In this document: piece by piece, positions 1 through 4,544 of the stretch | Position numbering within the stretch: the first letter of the stretch is position 1 | Layout: each line of letters begins with the position of its first letter | DNA from: a virus | IMG/VR virus record: IMGVR_UViG_3300047557_002769 | Span: 99,235 to 163,234 of that record | DNA: 64,000 nucleotides | Strand: one strand, 5' to 3' | Notes under the pieces: generated by a model | Database searches by the model: none | Told to the model about the DNA's origin: nothing | Seen by the model: the letters and a program-made list of their open reading frames with translations, nothing else | Position numbers and translations under genes: made by a program

Positions 1-244
1 TAACGTTAAGGAAGCATGGCAGCCTTTGACGTTACAAGGCGCTGGATTGTTTCATGTAGCCATGGGTGTGGTACTTGGTCTTACTACCTGGGGCAGAACA
101 CGTGAACGTATATCTACCAATCAGATGTATGCGCAGTTACCACAAGAACCACAGTTCTACGAAGAGCGTTCCGTAAGAAAAACAACTGTTAGACCGGAAA
201 TAACACCGCCTACCAGACGACCGTTTATTGACCCCGGAGATTAA
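1..244 (+). CDS. Putative membrane protein, 3' end only
   Basis: The frame is open from the first base of the window to a TAA at 242-244, so the gene starts upstream and only about 80 residues are visible. The visible part has one hydrophobic stretch (GLFHVAMGVVLGLTTWG) followed by basic residues and a polar, proline-rich tail, as in a small single-pass membrane protein. It converges on the endolysin gene and the two stop codons overlap. A holin or spanin role is conceivable from this neighbourhood, but no family motif was recognised. It is one of very few plus-strand genes in the window. Confidence 0.55.
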   Translation, partial: NVKEAWQPLTLQGAGLFHVAMGVVLGLTTWGRTRERISTNQMYAQLPQEPQFYEERSVRKTTVRPEITPPTRRPFIDPGD

Positions 245-867
245 CTCACCAGAACGTCGATAGCATGGTTGTAGTGTTTAATTCTATCGGCTAATCCTAT
301 CTTACCTCCATTTATAAGTATAGTCATACCTTCAATATCCGCTATATCAGCGAACGGATTCAAATCTCTTACATACCAGTACCAACAAGCTGAATGAACT
401 GCACCCCTAGGTGTTTCTAGATAAGTAGGTGCCTCTTCTAAACTGATGTTGCAATATTCTGCAAAGGTAGAATAGTTAGATCTACCAGTTAGTTGAATTA
501 AACCTCTACCTCTGTAACGAAAACCGTCTCCACTTGCCTCGCTGCTGTTACCCATTCTATTGGCGTAAACTTTATTAGCAATTTTTGCTGGTTGCCTGTG
601 ATAGGGTTGCGCAGACTCGAGTGTAGGAAATCGTTTGGGCCACGTACGCATTAGACCTTGTGCGCTGTAATTAAGATTTTCTTCTAGCGCAGTATAACCA
701 GCCGACTCATGAGCAGTCTGTGCAATAAATGCAGCTACTCTTTGCACCGAAATTATTTCAAACGTAGGTAGAATTTCTTCTAGCTCTTTAAACCAAACAC
801 CTACACCAAATTTAGCTTTAGGTATAAGTTCTGATAGTTTTTCTTCTGTAAAGTCGAATTCAAACAT
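241..867 (-). CDS. Endolysin, GH19 chitinase-like lysozyme
   Basis: A 208-residue protein with the glycoside hydrolase 19 fold signature used by many phage endolysins to cut peptidoglycan glycan strands. Motifs visible: AQTAHESAG near residues 50-57, with the candidate general acid Glu54; LEENLNYSA at 61-69, carrying a second acidic residue; and the substrate-cleft segment GDGFRYRGRGLIQLTGRSNY around 113-132. There is no signal peptide or membrane anchor, so release would depend on a holin. The start is preceded by a strong ribosome site (GGGAGGG) and a late-promoter-like CTAAATAT, fitting expression late in infection. Confidence 0.9.
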   Translation of the reverse strand: MFEFDFTEEKLSELIPKAKFGVGVWFKELEEILPTFEIISVQRVAAFIAQTAHESAGYTALEENLNYSAQGLMRTWPKRFPTLESAQPYHRQPAKIANKVYANRMGNSSEASGDGFRYRGRGLIQLTGRSNYSTFAEYCNISLEEAPTYLETPRGAVHSACWYWYVRDLNPFADIADIEGMTILINGGKIGLADRIKHYNHAIDVLVS

Positions 868-884
868 AAGCCCTCCCTTTTTAA

Positions 885-892
885 ATATTTAG
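885..892 (-). promoter_or_regulatory. Late-promoter-like box of the endolysin gene
   Basis: Minus strand reads CTAAATAT, a variant of the T4 late consensus TATAAATA, about 18 bases before the endolysin ATG. The same CTAAATAT-AAAAGG arrangement occurs before the PAAR gene at 3898-3906. Confidence 0.45.
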
Positions 893-898
893 AGCTTA

Positions 899-972
899 TG
901 GTGCTGCTAGCAAGAATCGAACTTGCGTTACCGCCTTACCAAGGCGACGTAATACCATTATACTATAGCAGC
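899..972 (-). tRNA. tRNA-Thr(GGT)
   Basis: Acceptor GCTGCTA pairs with TAGCAGC; the anticodon stem is TCGCC/GGCGG with loop TTGGTAA; the T loop is TTCGATT. Discriminator A and CCA are encoded (899-901). It is the 3'-most member of the tRNA cluster. Confidence 0.9.
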
Positions 973-976
973 ATAT

Positions 977-1053
977 TGGCCCGTCCTGAAGAATTCGAAT
1001 CTCCAACCTCTGAGTTCGTAGCCCAGTGCACTATCCAGTTGTGCTAAGGACGG
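977..1053 (-). tRNA. tRNA-Arg(ACG)
   Basis: Acceptor CCGTCCT/AGGACGG, discriminator G, encoded CCA. Anticodon loop CTACGAA gives ACG (A34 is expected to become inosine and read CGN codons). The T loop is normal, TTCGAAT. Confidence 0.9.
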
Positions 1054-1056
1054 TTA

Positions 1057-1131
1057 TGGATGCGGGAGACGGAATCGAACCGCCGTTCTCCAGGTTATGA
1101 GCCTGACGAGATACCTCTTCTCCATCCCGCG
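1057..1131 (-). tRNA. Initiator-like tRNA-Met(CAT)
   Basis: Acceptor CGCGGGA faces TCCCGCA, leaving an unpaired C1-A72, the hallmark of bacterial initiator tRNA. Anticodon loop CTCATAA. Only two of the three G-C pairs usually found at the base of the initiator anticodon stem are present, and position 73 is T rather than A. Confidence 0.85.
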
Positions 1132-1137
1132 TAATTT

Positions 1138-1212
1138 TGGTGGTGATAGTTGGTAACGATCCAACCTGTGAGGCGTATGAAACCCCTGCATATCCGTCTA
1201 TGCTATATCACC
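1138..1212 (-). tRNA. tRNA-Met(CAT), elongator type (or Ile2)
   Basis: Acceptor GGTGATA/TATCACC with encoded CCA; anticodon loop TTCATAC. If C34 were converted to lysidine it would read AUA as Ile. The T loop is ATCGTTA instead of TTCGANN, with A54 and T58 swapped relative to the norm. Confidence 0.8.
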
Positions 1213-1213
1213 G

Positions 1214-1306
1214 TGGTCCCCGAGGTGAGATTCGAACTCACGACCTGCCGCTTATCTGGCGCTGACGGGGTATAAATCCGCTGCTCTACCGCTGAGCTAC
1301 CCGGGG
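1214..1306 (-). tRNA. Atypical 93-nt tRNA, isotype unresolved (Ile-like)
   Basis: Acceptor CCCCGGG/CTCGGGG, D arm GCTC/GAGC, variable AGGTC, T arm GTGAG-TTCGAAT-CTCAC and encoded CCA are all sound. The anticodon region is 18 nt too long. Reading A: a class II-like tRNA whose first hairpin has loop TTTATAC (anticodon TAT) and a mismatched stem. Reading B: an 18-nt insertion between nucleotides 28 and 29; without it a perfect stem GCCGC/GCGGC holds loop CAGATAA (GAT, but A33 instead of T33). Confidence 0.6.
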
Positions 1307-1311
1307 TAAAT

Positions 1312-1401
1312 TGGCCGAGAGTCAGGGAGTCGAACCCTGTGACCGTATTACTACAGTCTACGGATTAGCAATCCGCTGCATTACCATCCTGCCCACTCTC
1401 G
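1312..1401 (-). tRNA. tRNA-Ser(GCT)
   Basis: Class II tRNA of 90 nt. Acceptor CGAGAGT/ACTCTCG, anticodon stem GCGGA/TCCGT, loop TTGCTAA (GCT), long variable arm, T loop TTCGACT, discriminator G, encoded CCA. Confidence 0.9.
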
Positions 1402-1405
1402 TTAT

Positions 1406-1495
1406 TGGAGGAAGCGGTGGGATTCGAACCCACGGACCGCTTTCACGATCGCTAGTTTTCAAGACTAGAGCCATCAACCACTCGACCACGCTTCC
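1406..1495 (-). tRNA. tRNA-Ser(TGA)
   Basis: Class II tRNA of 90 nt. Acceptor GGAAGCG/CGCTTCC, anticodon stem CTAGT/ACTAG with loop CTTGAAA (TGA), long variable arm, T loop TTCGAAT. Discriminator is T, unusual for Ser where G is expected. CCA is encoded. Confidence 0.9.
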
Positions 1496-1500
1496 TTAAT

Positions 1501-1576
1501 TGGTGCCGCCTCTCTGTTACGATCAGAGTTCTCTGGTTCTTCAGACCAGCGTGAGGACCACCTTCACCAAAGCGGC
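1501..1576 (-). tRNA. tRNA-Phe(GAA)
   Basis: Acceptor GCCGCTT/AGGCGGC, anticodon stem CTGGT/ACCAG with loop CTGAAGA (GAA), discriminator A, encoded CCA. The T arm CTCTG/CAGAG carries the swapped loop ATCGTAA. Confidence 0.88.
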
Positions 1577-1580
1577 ATAT

Positions 1581-1654
1581 TGGGTTGAACCGGGGAATCG
1601 AACCCTCTCTACTTGTTTCACGGACAAGTGTGCGACCACTACACTAGGAACAAC
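1581..1654 (-). tRNA. tRNA-His(GTG)
   Basis: Anticodon stem ACTTGT/ACAAGT with loop CCGTGAA gives GTG. An extra 5' G (position -1) faces C73, the His identity pair. Odd points: position 33 is C instead of the near-universal T, and two T-T mismatches lie in the acceptor stem. CCA is encoded. Confidence 0.82.
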
Positions 1655-1660
1655 ATTAAC

Positions 1661-1734
1661 TGGCAGGGATGCTTGGAATCGAACCAAGGACACGGGAATC
1701 AAAATCCTGTGTGATACCATTTCACCACACCCCA
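1661..1734 (-). tRNA. tRNA-Gln(TTG)
   Basis: 5' TGGGGTG faces CATCCCT with an open first pair (T1-T72; Gln tRNAs normally have a weak U1-A72). Anticodon loop TTTTGAT gives TTG; the stem has one A-C mismatch. Discriminator G, encoded CCA. Confidence 0.83.
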
Positions 1735-1744
1735 ACAAAAAAAC

Positions 1745-1820
1745 TGGTCTCCGTAAGAGGATTTGAACCCCTACCGCCTGACCCCAAATCAGGAACGCTG
1801 CCAGATTACGCTATACGGAG
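1745..1820 (-). tRNA. tRNA-Pro(TGG)
   Basis: Acceptor CTCCGTA/TACGGAG, anticodon stem CCTGA/TCAGG with loop TTTGGGG (TGG), T loop TTCAAAT, discriminator A, encoded CCA. Confidence 0.9.
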
Positions 1821-1828
1821 AATAAATT

Positions 1829-1907
1829 TGGTGGACCCAATGACCAGCTACAGTCAATGCCCGCAACCAGGGTTACTGGCGGTCGCTCTTATTGCTACCG
1901 AGGGCCC
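1829..1907 (-). tRNA. Degenerate tRNA-like gene, possibly Val(AAC)
   Basis: GGGCCCT faces TGGGTCC (six pairs) and ends ACCA. A D-like stem CGGT/ACCG and an anticodon-like arm with loop GTAACCC (AAC) follow, but that stem is weak. The T-arm position holds TGACT/GGTCA with loop GTAGCT, lacking TTC. It may be a decayed tRNA or another small RNA. A sound tRNA-Val(TAC) lies at 2307-2381. Confidence 0.4.
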
Positions 1908-1917
1908 ATAAATTGTT

Positions 1918-1993
1918 TGGTGGAAGATAGGGGAATCGAACCCCTGACTCCGACTTGCAAGGCCGGCGTGTTCCCAATTAGCACCAATCCCCC
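1918..1993 (-). tRNA. tRNA-Ala(TGC)
   Basis: Acceptor GGGGGAT/ATCTTCC (two G-T pairs), anticodon stem CCGGC/GTCGG with loop CTTGCAA (TGC), T loop TTCGATT, discriminator A, encoded CCA. Confidence 0.9.
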
Positions 1994-1997
1994 ATTA

Positions 1998-2079
1998 CCA
2001 TATTGAAGCACACTAGCACCACAGCAACCGGCTCAATGGCGGGGAGTCGAACCCACTTTGTTAATGCACTTCAATATGG
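1998..2079 (-). repeat. Inverted-repeat spacer element E1
   Basis: First of four spacer elements bounded by the same inverted repeat. Ends CCATATTGAAG and CTTCAATATGG pair perfectly over 11 bp; on the minus strand TGCATTA/TAGTGTG extends the stem to 18 bp with three G-T pairs. The interior holds a T-arm-like hairpin GGG-TTCGACT-CCC. It ends 4 nt before tRNA-Ala. Confidence 0.75.
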
Positions 2080-2306
2080 CCCCAGCCCCTACACTGGGTA
2101 CATATTGTCTTCTGAGTCGGCAGAAGATTTTATCTCCTGTTGTTCCGCGTTTCTCGGACGACGATCCTCAGGCCTAGACATCCGTATGCGAAGTCCACCA
2201 TCACTCGCATATTTTTAATGACGGGGCTTTCACCCGCCTCGGTATTGTTTGCTCTGCTAACCACTAGGGAATGTGGCAACAAGAGTACCGGGACTAATTG
2301 TTAATC
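2080..2306 (-). other. Unassigned structured segment within the tRNA cluster
   Basis: No credible ORF or standard tRNA in 227 bases. Minus-strand folds visible: CCCGGT near 2292 can pair with GCTGGG next to a GCCA at 2077-2080, like a distant acceptor stem; GCGGG-TGAAAGC-CCCGT; TCTTCTG/CAGAAGA; CCCAG/CTGGG. A D-arm-like AGTGGTTAGCAG is present. It may be a large tRNA-like RNA or a decayed gene. Confidence 0.35.
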
Positions 2307-2381
2307 TGGTGCATCGTGAGAGGATTGAACTCCCGACCTTGGCCTTGTAAGGGCCCTGCTCTACCGCTGAGCTAACGATGC
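2307..2381 (-). tRNA. tRNA-Val(TAC)
   Basis: Acceptor GCATCGT/ACGATGC, D stem GCTC/GAGC, anticodon loop CTTACAA (TAC) on a four-pair stem GGCC/GGCC, T loop TTCAATC, discriminator A, encoded CCA. Confidence 0.88.
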
Positions 2382-2387
2382 GTAATA

Positions 2388-2480
2388 TGGTGGGTGTCCA
2401 CGGAGTCGAACCGCGAATGTTTACCACGAGGGACCGGATTTACAGTCCGGTGCAGCACACGCCTTAGCTGCAAGACACCC
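2388..2480 (-). tRNA. tRNA-Tyr(GTA)
   Basis: Class II tRNA of 93 nt. Acceptor GGGTGTC/GACACCC, anticodon stem CCGGA/TCCGG with loop CTGTAAA (GTA), long variable arm, T loop TTCGACT, discriminator A, encoded CCA. Confidence 0.9.
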
Positions 2481-2488
2481 ATAAAACT

Positions 2489-2565
2489 TGGCTGACCAGG
2501 TAGGGATCGAACCCACGACATCGTGATTAACAGTCACGCGCAACTACCAACTGTGCTACTGGTCA
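2489..2565 (-). tRNA. tRNA-Asn(GTT)
   Basis: Acceptor TGACCAG/CTGGTCA, anticodon stem CGTGA/TCACG with loop CTGTTAA (GTT), T loop TTCGATC, discriminator G, encoded CCA. Confidence 0.9.
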
Positions 2566-2573
2566 AAAAACTC

Positions 2574-2649
2574 TGGAGCGGGTAATCGGTTTCGAACCGA
2601 TGGCCTTAACTTTGGCAAAGTTACGCTCTACCAACTGAGCTATACCCGC
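2574..2649 (-). tRNA. tRNA-Gly(GCC)
   Basis: Acceptor GCGGGTA/TACCCGC, D stem GCTC/GAGC, anticodon stem TAACT/AGTTA with loop TTGCCAA (GCC), T loop TTCGAAA, discriminator T as usual for Gly, encoded CCA. Confidence 0.92.
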
Positions 2650-2652
2650 TTA

Positions 2653-2765
2653 ACCATATTGAAACACACTCGACGGAATCGAACCGTCCACCTCTGCTCC
2701 ATACGGGGCAAGGCTGTATCCAGTCAGTAGGCTTGTACTTTGCCTTGAATGTGCTTCAATATGGT
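2653..2765 (-). repeat. Inverted-repeat element E2 with embedded tRNA-like T arm
   Basis: Ends ACCATATTGAAGCACA and TGTGTTTCAATATGGT pair over 16 bp with one minus-strand G-T. Inside, CACATTC/GAGTGTG continues the stem exactly as an acceptor stem would, followed by a standard T arm GACGG-TTCGATT-CCGTC. No good anticodon arm was found and no CCA follows. It ends 3 nt before tRNA-Gly. Confidence 0.75.
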
Positions 2766-2900
2766 CTCGGGTTTGCACCGAGATCACCGACTAAACGGCT
2801 TTCGCTAGTGATTCACTCATATTACTTGCAGGTCATATGAGGCTCTATGCGATGCTTAAAGACTGATTAAAAGGGCCTGCATTAGTTACCAGTCTCAAAA
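2766..2900 (-). other. Unassigned structured segment between elements E3 and E2
   Basis: No ORF or standard tRNA in 135 bases. The minus strand ends with a T-arm-like hairpin CTCGG-TGCAAAC-CCGAG directly joined to ACCA but without an acceptor strand. Other pairings: TGCAGG/CCTGCA, CTCATAT/ATATGAG and ATCAC/GTGAT. Possibly a tRNA-derived RNA. Confidence 0.35.
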
Positions 2901-2986
2901 ACCATATTGAAACATACTGCACTAGTCAATTGAATACAGTTGACCAGTCTTCCTTATCAGTGAAGCGCAATACGTTTCAATATGGT
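2901..2986 (-). repeat. Inverted-repeat element E3 with anticodon-arm-like hairpin
   Basis: Minus strand begins ACCATATTGAAACGTATTGC and ends GCAGTATGTTTCAATATGGT, a 20-bp stem with two G-T pairs. Inside are an anticodon-arm-like hairpin CTTCA-CTGATAA-GGAAG, whose loop equals that of tRNA-Ile(GAT), and a second hairpin ACTGGTCAA/TTGACTAGT. Its first bases are the CCA of tRNA-Leu. Confidence 0.75.
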
Positions 2987-3059
2987 GCCCCAGAGGAGAC
3001 TCGAACTCCTAAAATTTGGCTTCTAAGACCAACACGTATACCAATTCCGTCACCAGGGC
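2983..3059 (-). tRNA. tRNA-Leu(TAG), short variable arm
   Basis: Acceptor GCCCTGG/CTGGGGC, Leu-type D arm, anticodon stem TTGGT/GCCAA with loop CTTAGAA (TAG), T loop TTCGAGT, discriminator A, CCA. The variable region is only about five bases (ATTTT), whereas bacterial Leu tRNAs normally have a long variable arm. Confidence 0.88.
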
Positions 3060-3098
3060 ATTATAACAATTATATATTATCTTATTTTTAAAATCAAC

Positions 3099-3173
3099 TG
3101 GCGGTCCCAAGGAGTAACGATCTCCTTCTTCATGCGTGACAGGCATGCGTGCGTCCATGAACACTTTGAGACC
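3099..3173 (-). tRNA. tRNA-Asp(GTC)
   Basis: Acceptor GGTCTCA/TGGGACC, anticodon stem CATGC/GCATG with loop CTGTCAC (GTC), discriminator G, encoded CCA. T arm AAGGAG/CTCCTT carries the swapped loop ATCGTTA. Confidence 0.87.
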
Positions 3174-3414
3174 TTATGAATTTGTTAAGCGCCAGCCACC
3201 ACATACATCGGCTGCATTATCCGCAAATTATCCCGGGTGCGGTTATGATCGGATAAGCTCTTTTACAGATAACTTATCTTCACCTAGGGTACGTCACAAT
3301 AATAATCAGCAGGCGGGTGCCATGGTACGTCCTTGAACCGTCACCTTTTTACTATGCTAGATCTTGCAAAATCATCACACAGTGCCTTTTATTAGAGACA
3401 CACTTAACAAAACT
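3174..3414. other. Non-coding spacer in tRNA cluster, some hairpins
   Basis: No tRNA recognised and no convincing gene in about 240 bases. A perfect hairpin AGATAA-C-TTATCT is visible near 3266. Function unknown; it may hold a degenerate tRNA. Confidence 0.3.
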
Positions 3415-3489
3415 TGGTACTCCTGAAGGGTTTCGATCCCTCTTTTCCGCCTTGAAAGGGCAGCGTCCTAGCCAGTAGACGACAGGAGC
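3415..3489 (-). tRNA. tRNA-Glu(TTC)
   Basis: Acceptor GCTCCTG/CAGGAGT, anticodon stem CTGCC/GGCGG with loop CTTTCAA (TTC), discriminator A, encoded CCA. The T loop is ATCGAAA, with A54 but a normal A58. Confidence 0.88.
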
Positions 3490-3496
3490 ATTATTC

Positions 3497-3570
3497 TGGC
3501 ATCCCGGGAGGGACTCGAACCCCCACAAACGGTTTTGGAGACCGCTATGCTGCCATTACACCACCGAGAT
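3497..3570 (-). tRNA. tRNA-Trp(CCA)
   Basis: Acceptor ATCTCGG/CCGGGAT, anticodon stem GCGGT/ACCGT with loop CTCCAAA (CCA), T loop TTCGAGT, discriminator G, encoded 3' CCA. Confidence 0.9.
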
Positions 3571-3571
3571 A

Positions 3572-3883
3572 TTAATAACCGTTTGCGAATACGGTTTTTT
3601 GAGTAACTTCTTGAACAAAGGCACCGCATGTATACGTATCACCTTGTCTTGCGACGTTACGACCGTTCGCAAATACATTAGGGCTAAACGAGTTGATAGT
3701 TGTTGAATAAACAGGTGGGCAGTGCGTGTGTGGAGTATTCGTATCATCTTTACGATGTATTCCTACCCCTGCAACAAACACATTCGTAGAACAACTTAAA
3801 GTTCTAATAAGCCCCGGAACAATACATACCGGGTGTCCCGTGTTAACAATATCAACCTCGTCGCCTCTTGCAATTAATGGCAT
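3572..3883 (-). CDS. PAAR-repeat tail spike tip protein (gp5.4-like)
   Basis: A 103-residue protein beginning MPLIARGDEVD with internal repeats of the PAAR type: NVFVAGVGIHRKDDTNTPH, then SPNVFANGRNVARQGDTYTCG and KTVFANGY. PAAR proteins form the sharpened zinc-binding cone that caps the central spike of contractile tails; T4 gp5.4 is the phage prototype with about the same length. His and Cys residues able to bind the metal are present. The start is set by AAAAGGAGGATAAT before ATG at 3883. It lies inside the tRNA cluster, with its own late-promoter-like box, so it can be read late while the tRNAs are read early. Confidence 0.88.
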   Translation of the reverse strand: MPLIARGDEVDIVNTGHPVCIVPGLIRTLSCSTNVFVAGVGIHRKDDTNTPHTHCPPVYSTTINSFSPNVFANGRNVARQGDTYTCGAFVQEVTQKTVFANGY

Positions 3884-3897
3884 ATTATCCTCCTTTT

Positions 3898-3906
3898 TAT
3901 ATTTAG
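3898..3906 (-). promoter_or_regulatory. Late-promoter-like box of the PAAR gene
   Basis: Minus strand CTAAATATA followed by AAAAGGAGG, the same arrangement as before the endolysin gene. It deviates from TATAAATA at the first bases. Confidence 0.45.
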
Positions 3907-3915
3907 GATAATAAC

Positions 3916-3993
3916 TGGAGTATCGGGTCAGATTCGAACTGACGGTTTTACGGATTTGCAATCCGTTGCCTTTGACCGCTCGGCCACCGATAC
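3916..3993 (-). tRNA. tRNA-Cys(GCA)
   Basis: Acceptor GTATCGG/CCGATAC, anticodon stem ACGGA/TCCGT with loop TTGCAAA (GCA), T loop TTCGAAT, discriminator T as required for Cys, encoded CCA. Confidence 0.9.
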
Positions 3994-3996
3994 ACT

Positions 3997-4121
3997 ACCA
4001 TATTGAAACACACTGCACTATCTAGATGCTTAAGTAGCTGTCACCGGCCGGTTTGTATCTACTATCTACACCCTACGCTCTCTTGGCCAAGAGAATGGCT
4101 TGCAATGTGCTTCAATATGGT
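3997..4121 (-). repeat. Inverted-repeat element E4
   Basis: Longest element (125 nt). Minus strand ACCATATTGAAGCACATTGC pairs with GCAGTGTGTTTCAATATGGT over 20 bp with two G-T pairs. The interior contains palindromic hairpins (CTCTTGG/CCAAGAG, ACCGG/CCGGT). It starts on the CCA of tRNA-Lys and ends 3 nt before tRNA-Cys. Confidence 0.75.
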
Positions 4122-4191
4122 AGGGCTGGAGGGTAACGATCCCTCTTCTACGGATTAAAAGTCCGTTGCTTCACCTTAAAGCTTCAACCCC
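4118..4191 (-). tRNA. tRNA-Lys(TTT)
   Basis: Acceptor GGGGTTG/CAGCCCT, anticodon stem ACGGA/TCCGT with loop CTTTTAA (TTT), discriminator A, CCA shared with element E4. T arm GAGGG/CCCTC with swapped loop ATCGTTA. Confidence 0.88.
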
Positions 4192-4195
4192 AATA

Positions 4196-4269
4196 TGGTA
4201 CCCACAACAGGTAACGATCCTGTGTCTCTCGGTTATCAGCCGAGTGCTCTACCTTTGAGCTATGCGGGT
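4196..4269 (-). tRNA. tRNA-Ile(GAT)
   Basis: First tRNA of the cluster in transcription order. Acceptor ACCCGCA/TGTGGGT, D stem GCTC/GAGC, anticodon stem CTCGG/CCGAG with loop CTGATAA (GAT), discriminator A, encoded CCA. T arm with swapped loop ATCGTTA. Confidence 0.9.
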
Positions 4270-4316
4270 ACTTAAAGTACTGATATGTAAGTTTTTAAAG
4301 AACAATTGATAGAAGA

Positions 4317-4345
4317 ATTATAACTCATCTATCGTTATTGCGCAA
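4317..4345 (-). promoter_or_regulatory. Sigma70-type promoter of the tRNA cluster
   Basis: Minus strand TTGCGC, 17 bases, TATAAT, about 45 bases before the first tRNA (Ile). GTAACAG directly upstream of -35 is shared with other promoters of this phage. Confidence 0.75.
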
Positions 4346-4369
4346 CTGTTACGACGACTGTTACGCAAT

Positions 4370-4401
4370 AAAAAACCCCTAGGGTTTTGAAGCCTAGGGG
4401 T
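4370..4401 (-). terminator. Rho-independent terminator
   Basis: Minus strand CCCCTAGG, loop CTTCAAAAC, CCTAGGGG then TTTTTT. It closes the short unit starting at the promoter 4545-4573 and insulates it from the tRNA promoter. Confidence 0.85.
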
Positions 4402-4538
4402 ACGTGTTTAGAACAGTTTACTCTTTACACGTACCCCGGTGGATTATCCCACTCTGAGGCCACACAAATGCCAAAGCGATAGCCGGGCATTTGACTGCCT
4501 GTCGATCTCTTTGTTAGTTGATGCATTTGTGTTAACAT
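4402..4538 (-). ncRNA. Short transcription unit, small RNA or 33-aa peptide
   Basis: About 140 bases lie between a near-consensus promoter (4545-4573) and a strong terminator (4370-4401), so a discrete RNA of roughly 170 nt is expected. It contains an ORF of 33 codons (ATG at 4523, MHQLTKRST to DNPPGYV) without a clear ribosome site; an internal ATG is preceded by AGG. It could be a regulatory RNA or encode a micropeptide. Confidence 0.45.
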
Positions 4539-4544
4539 ACGTGA

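Noticed and set aside
1311-2218. Plus-strand ORFs running through the tRNA genes
   Set aside because: They translate antisense tRNA sequence (for example repeated GIRTHG- and ESNP-type words typical of tRNA antisense) and have no gene features.
899-4269. tmRNA or CRISPR array in the repeat-rich tRNA region
   Set aside because: No tag ORF with the tmRNA T arm; the repeated inverted ends are irregularly spaced with different interiors, unlike CRISPR repeats and spacers.
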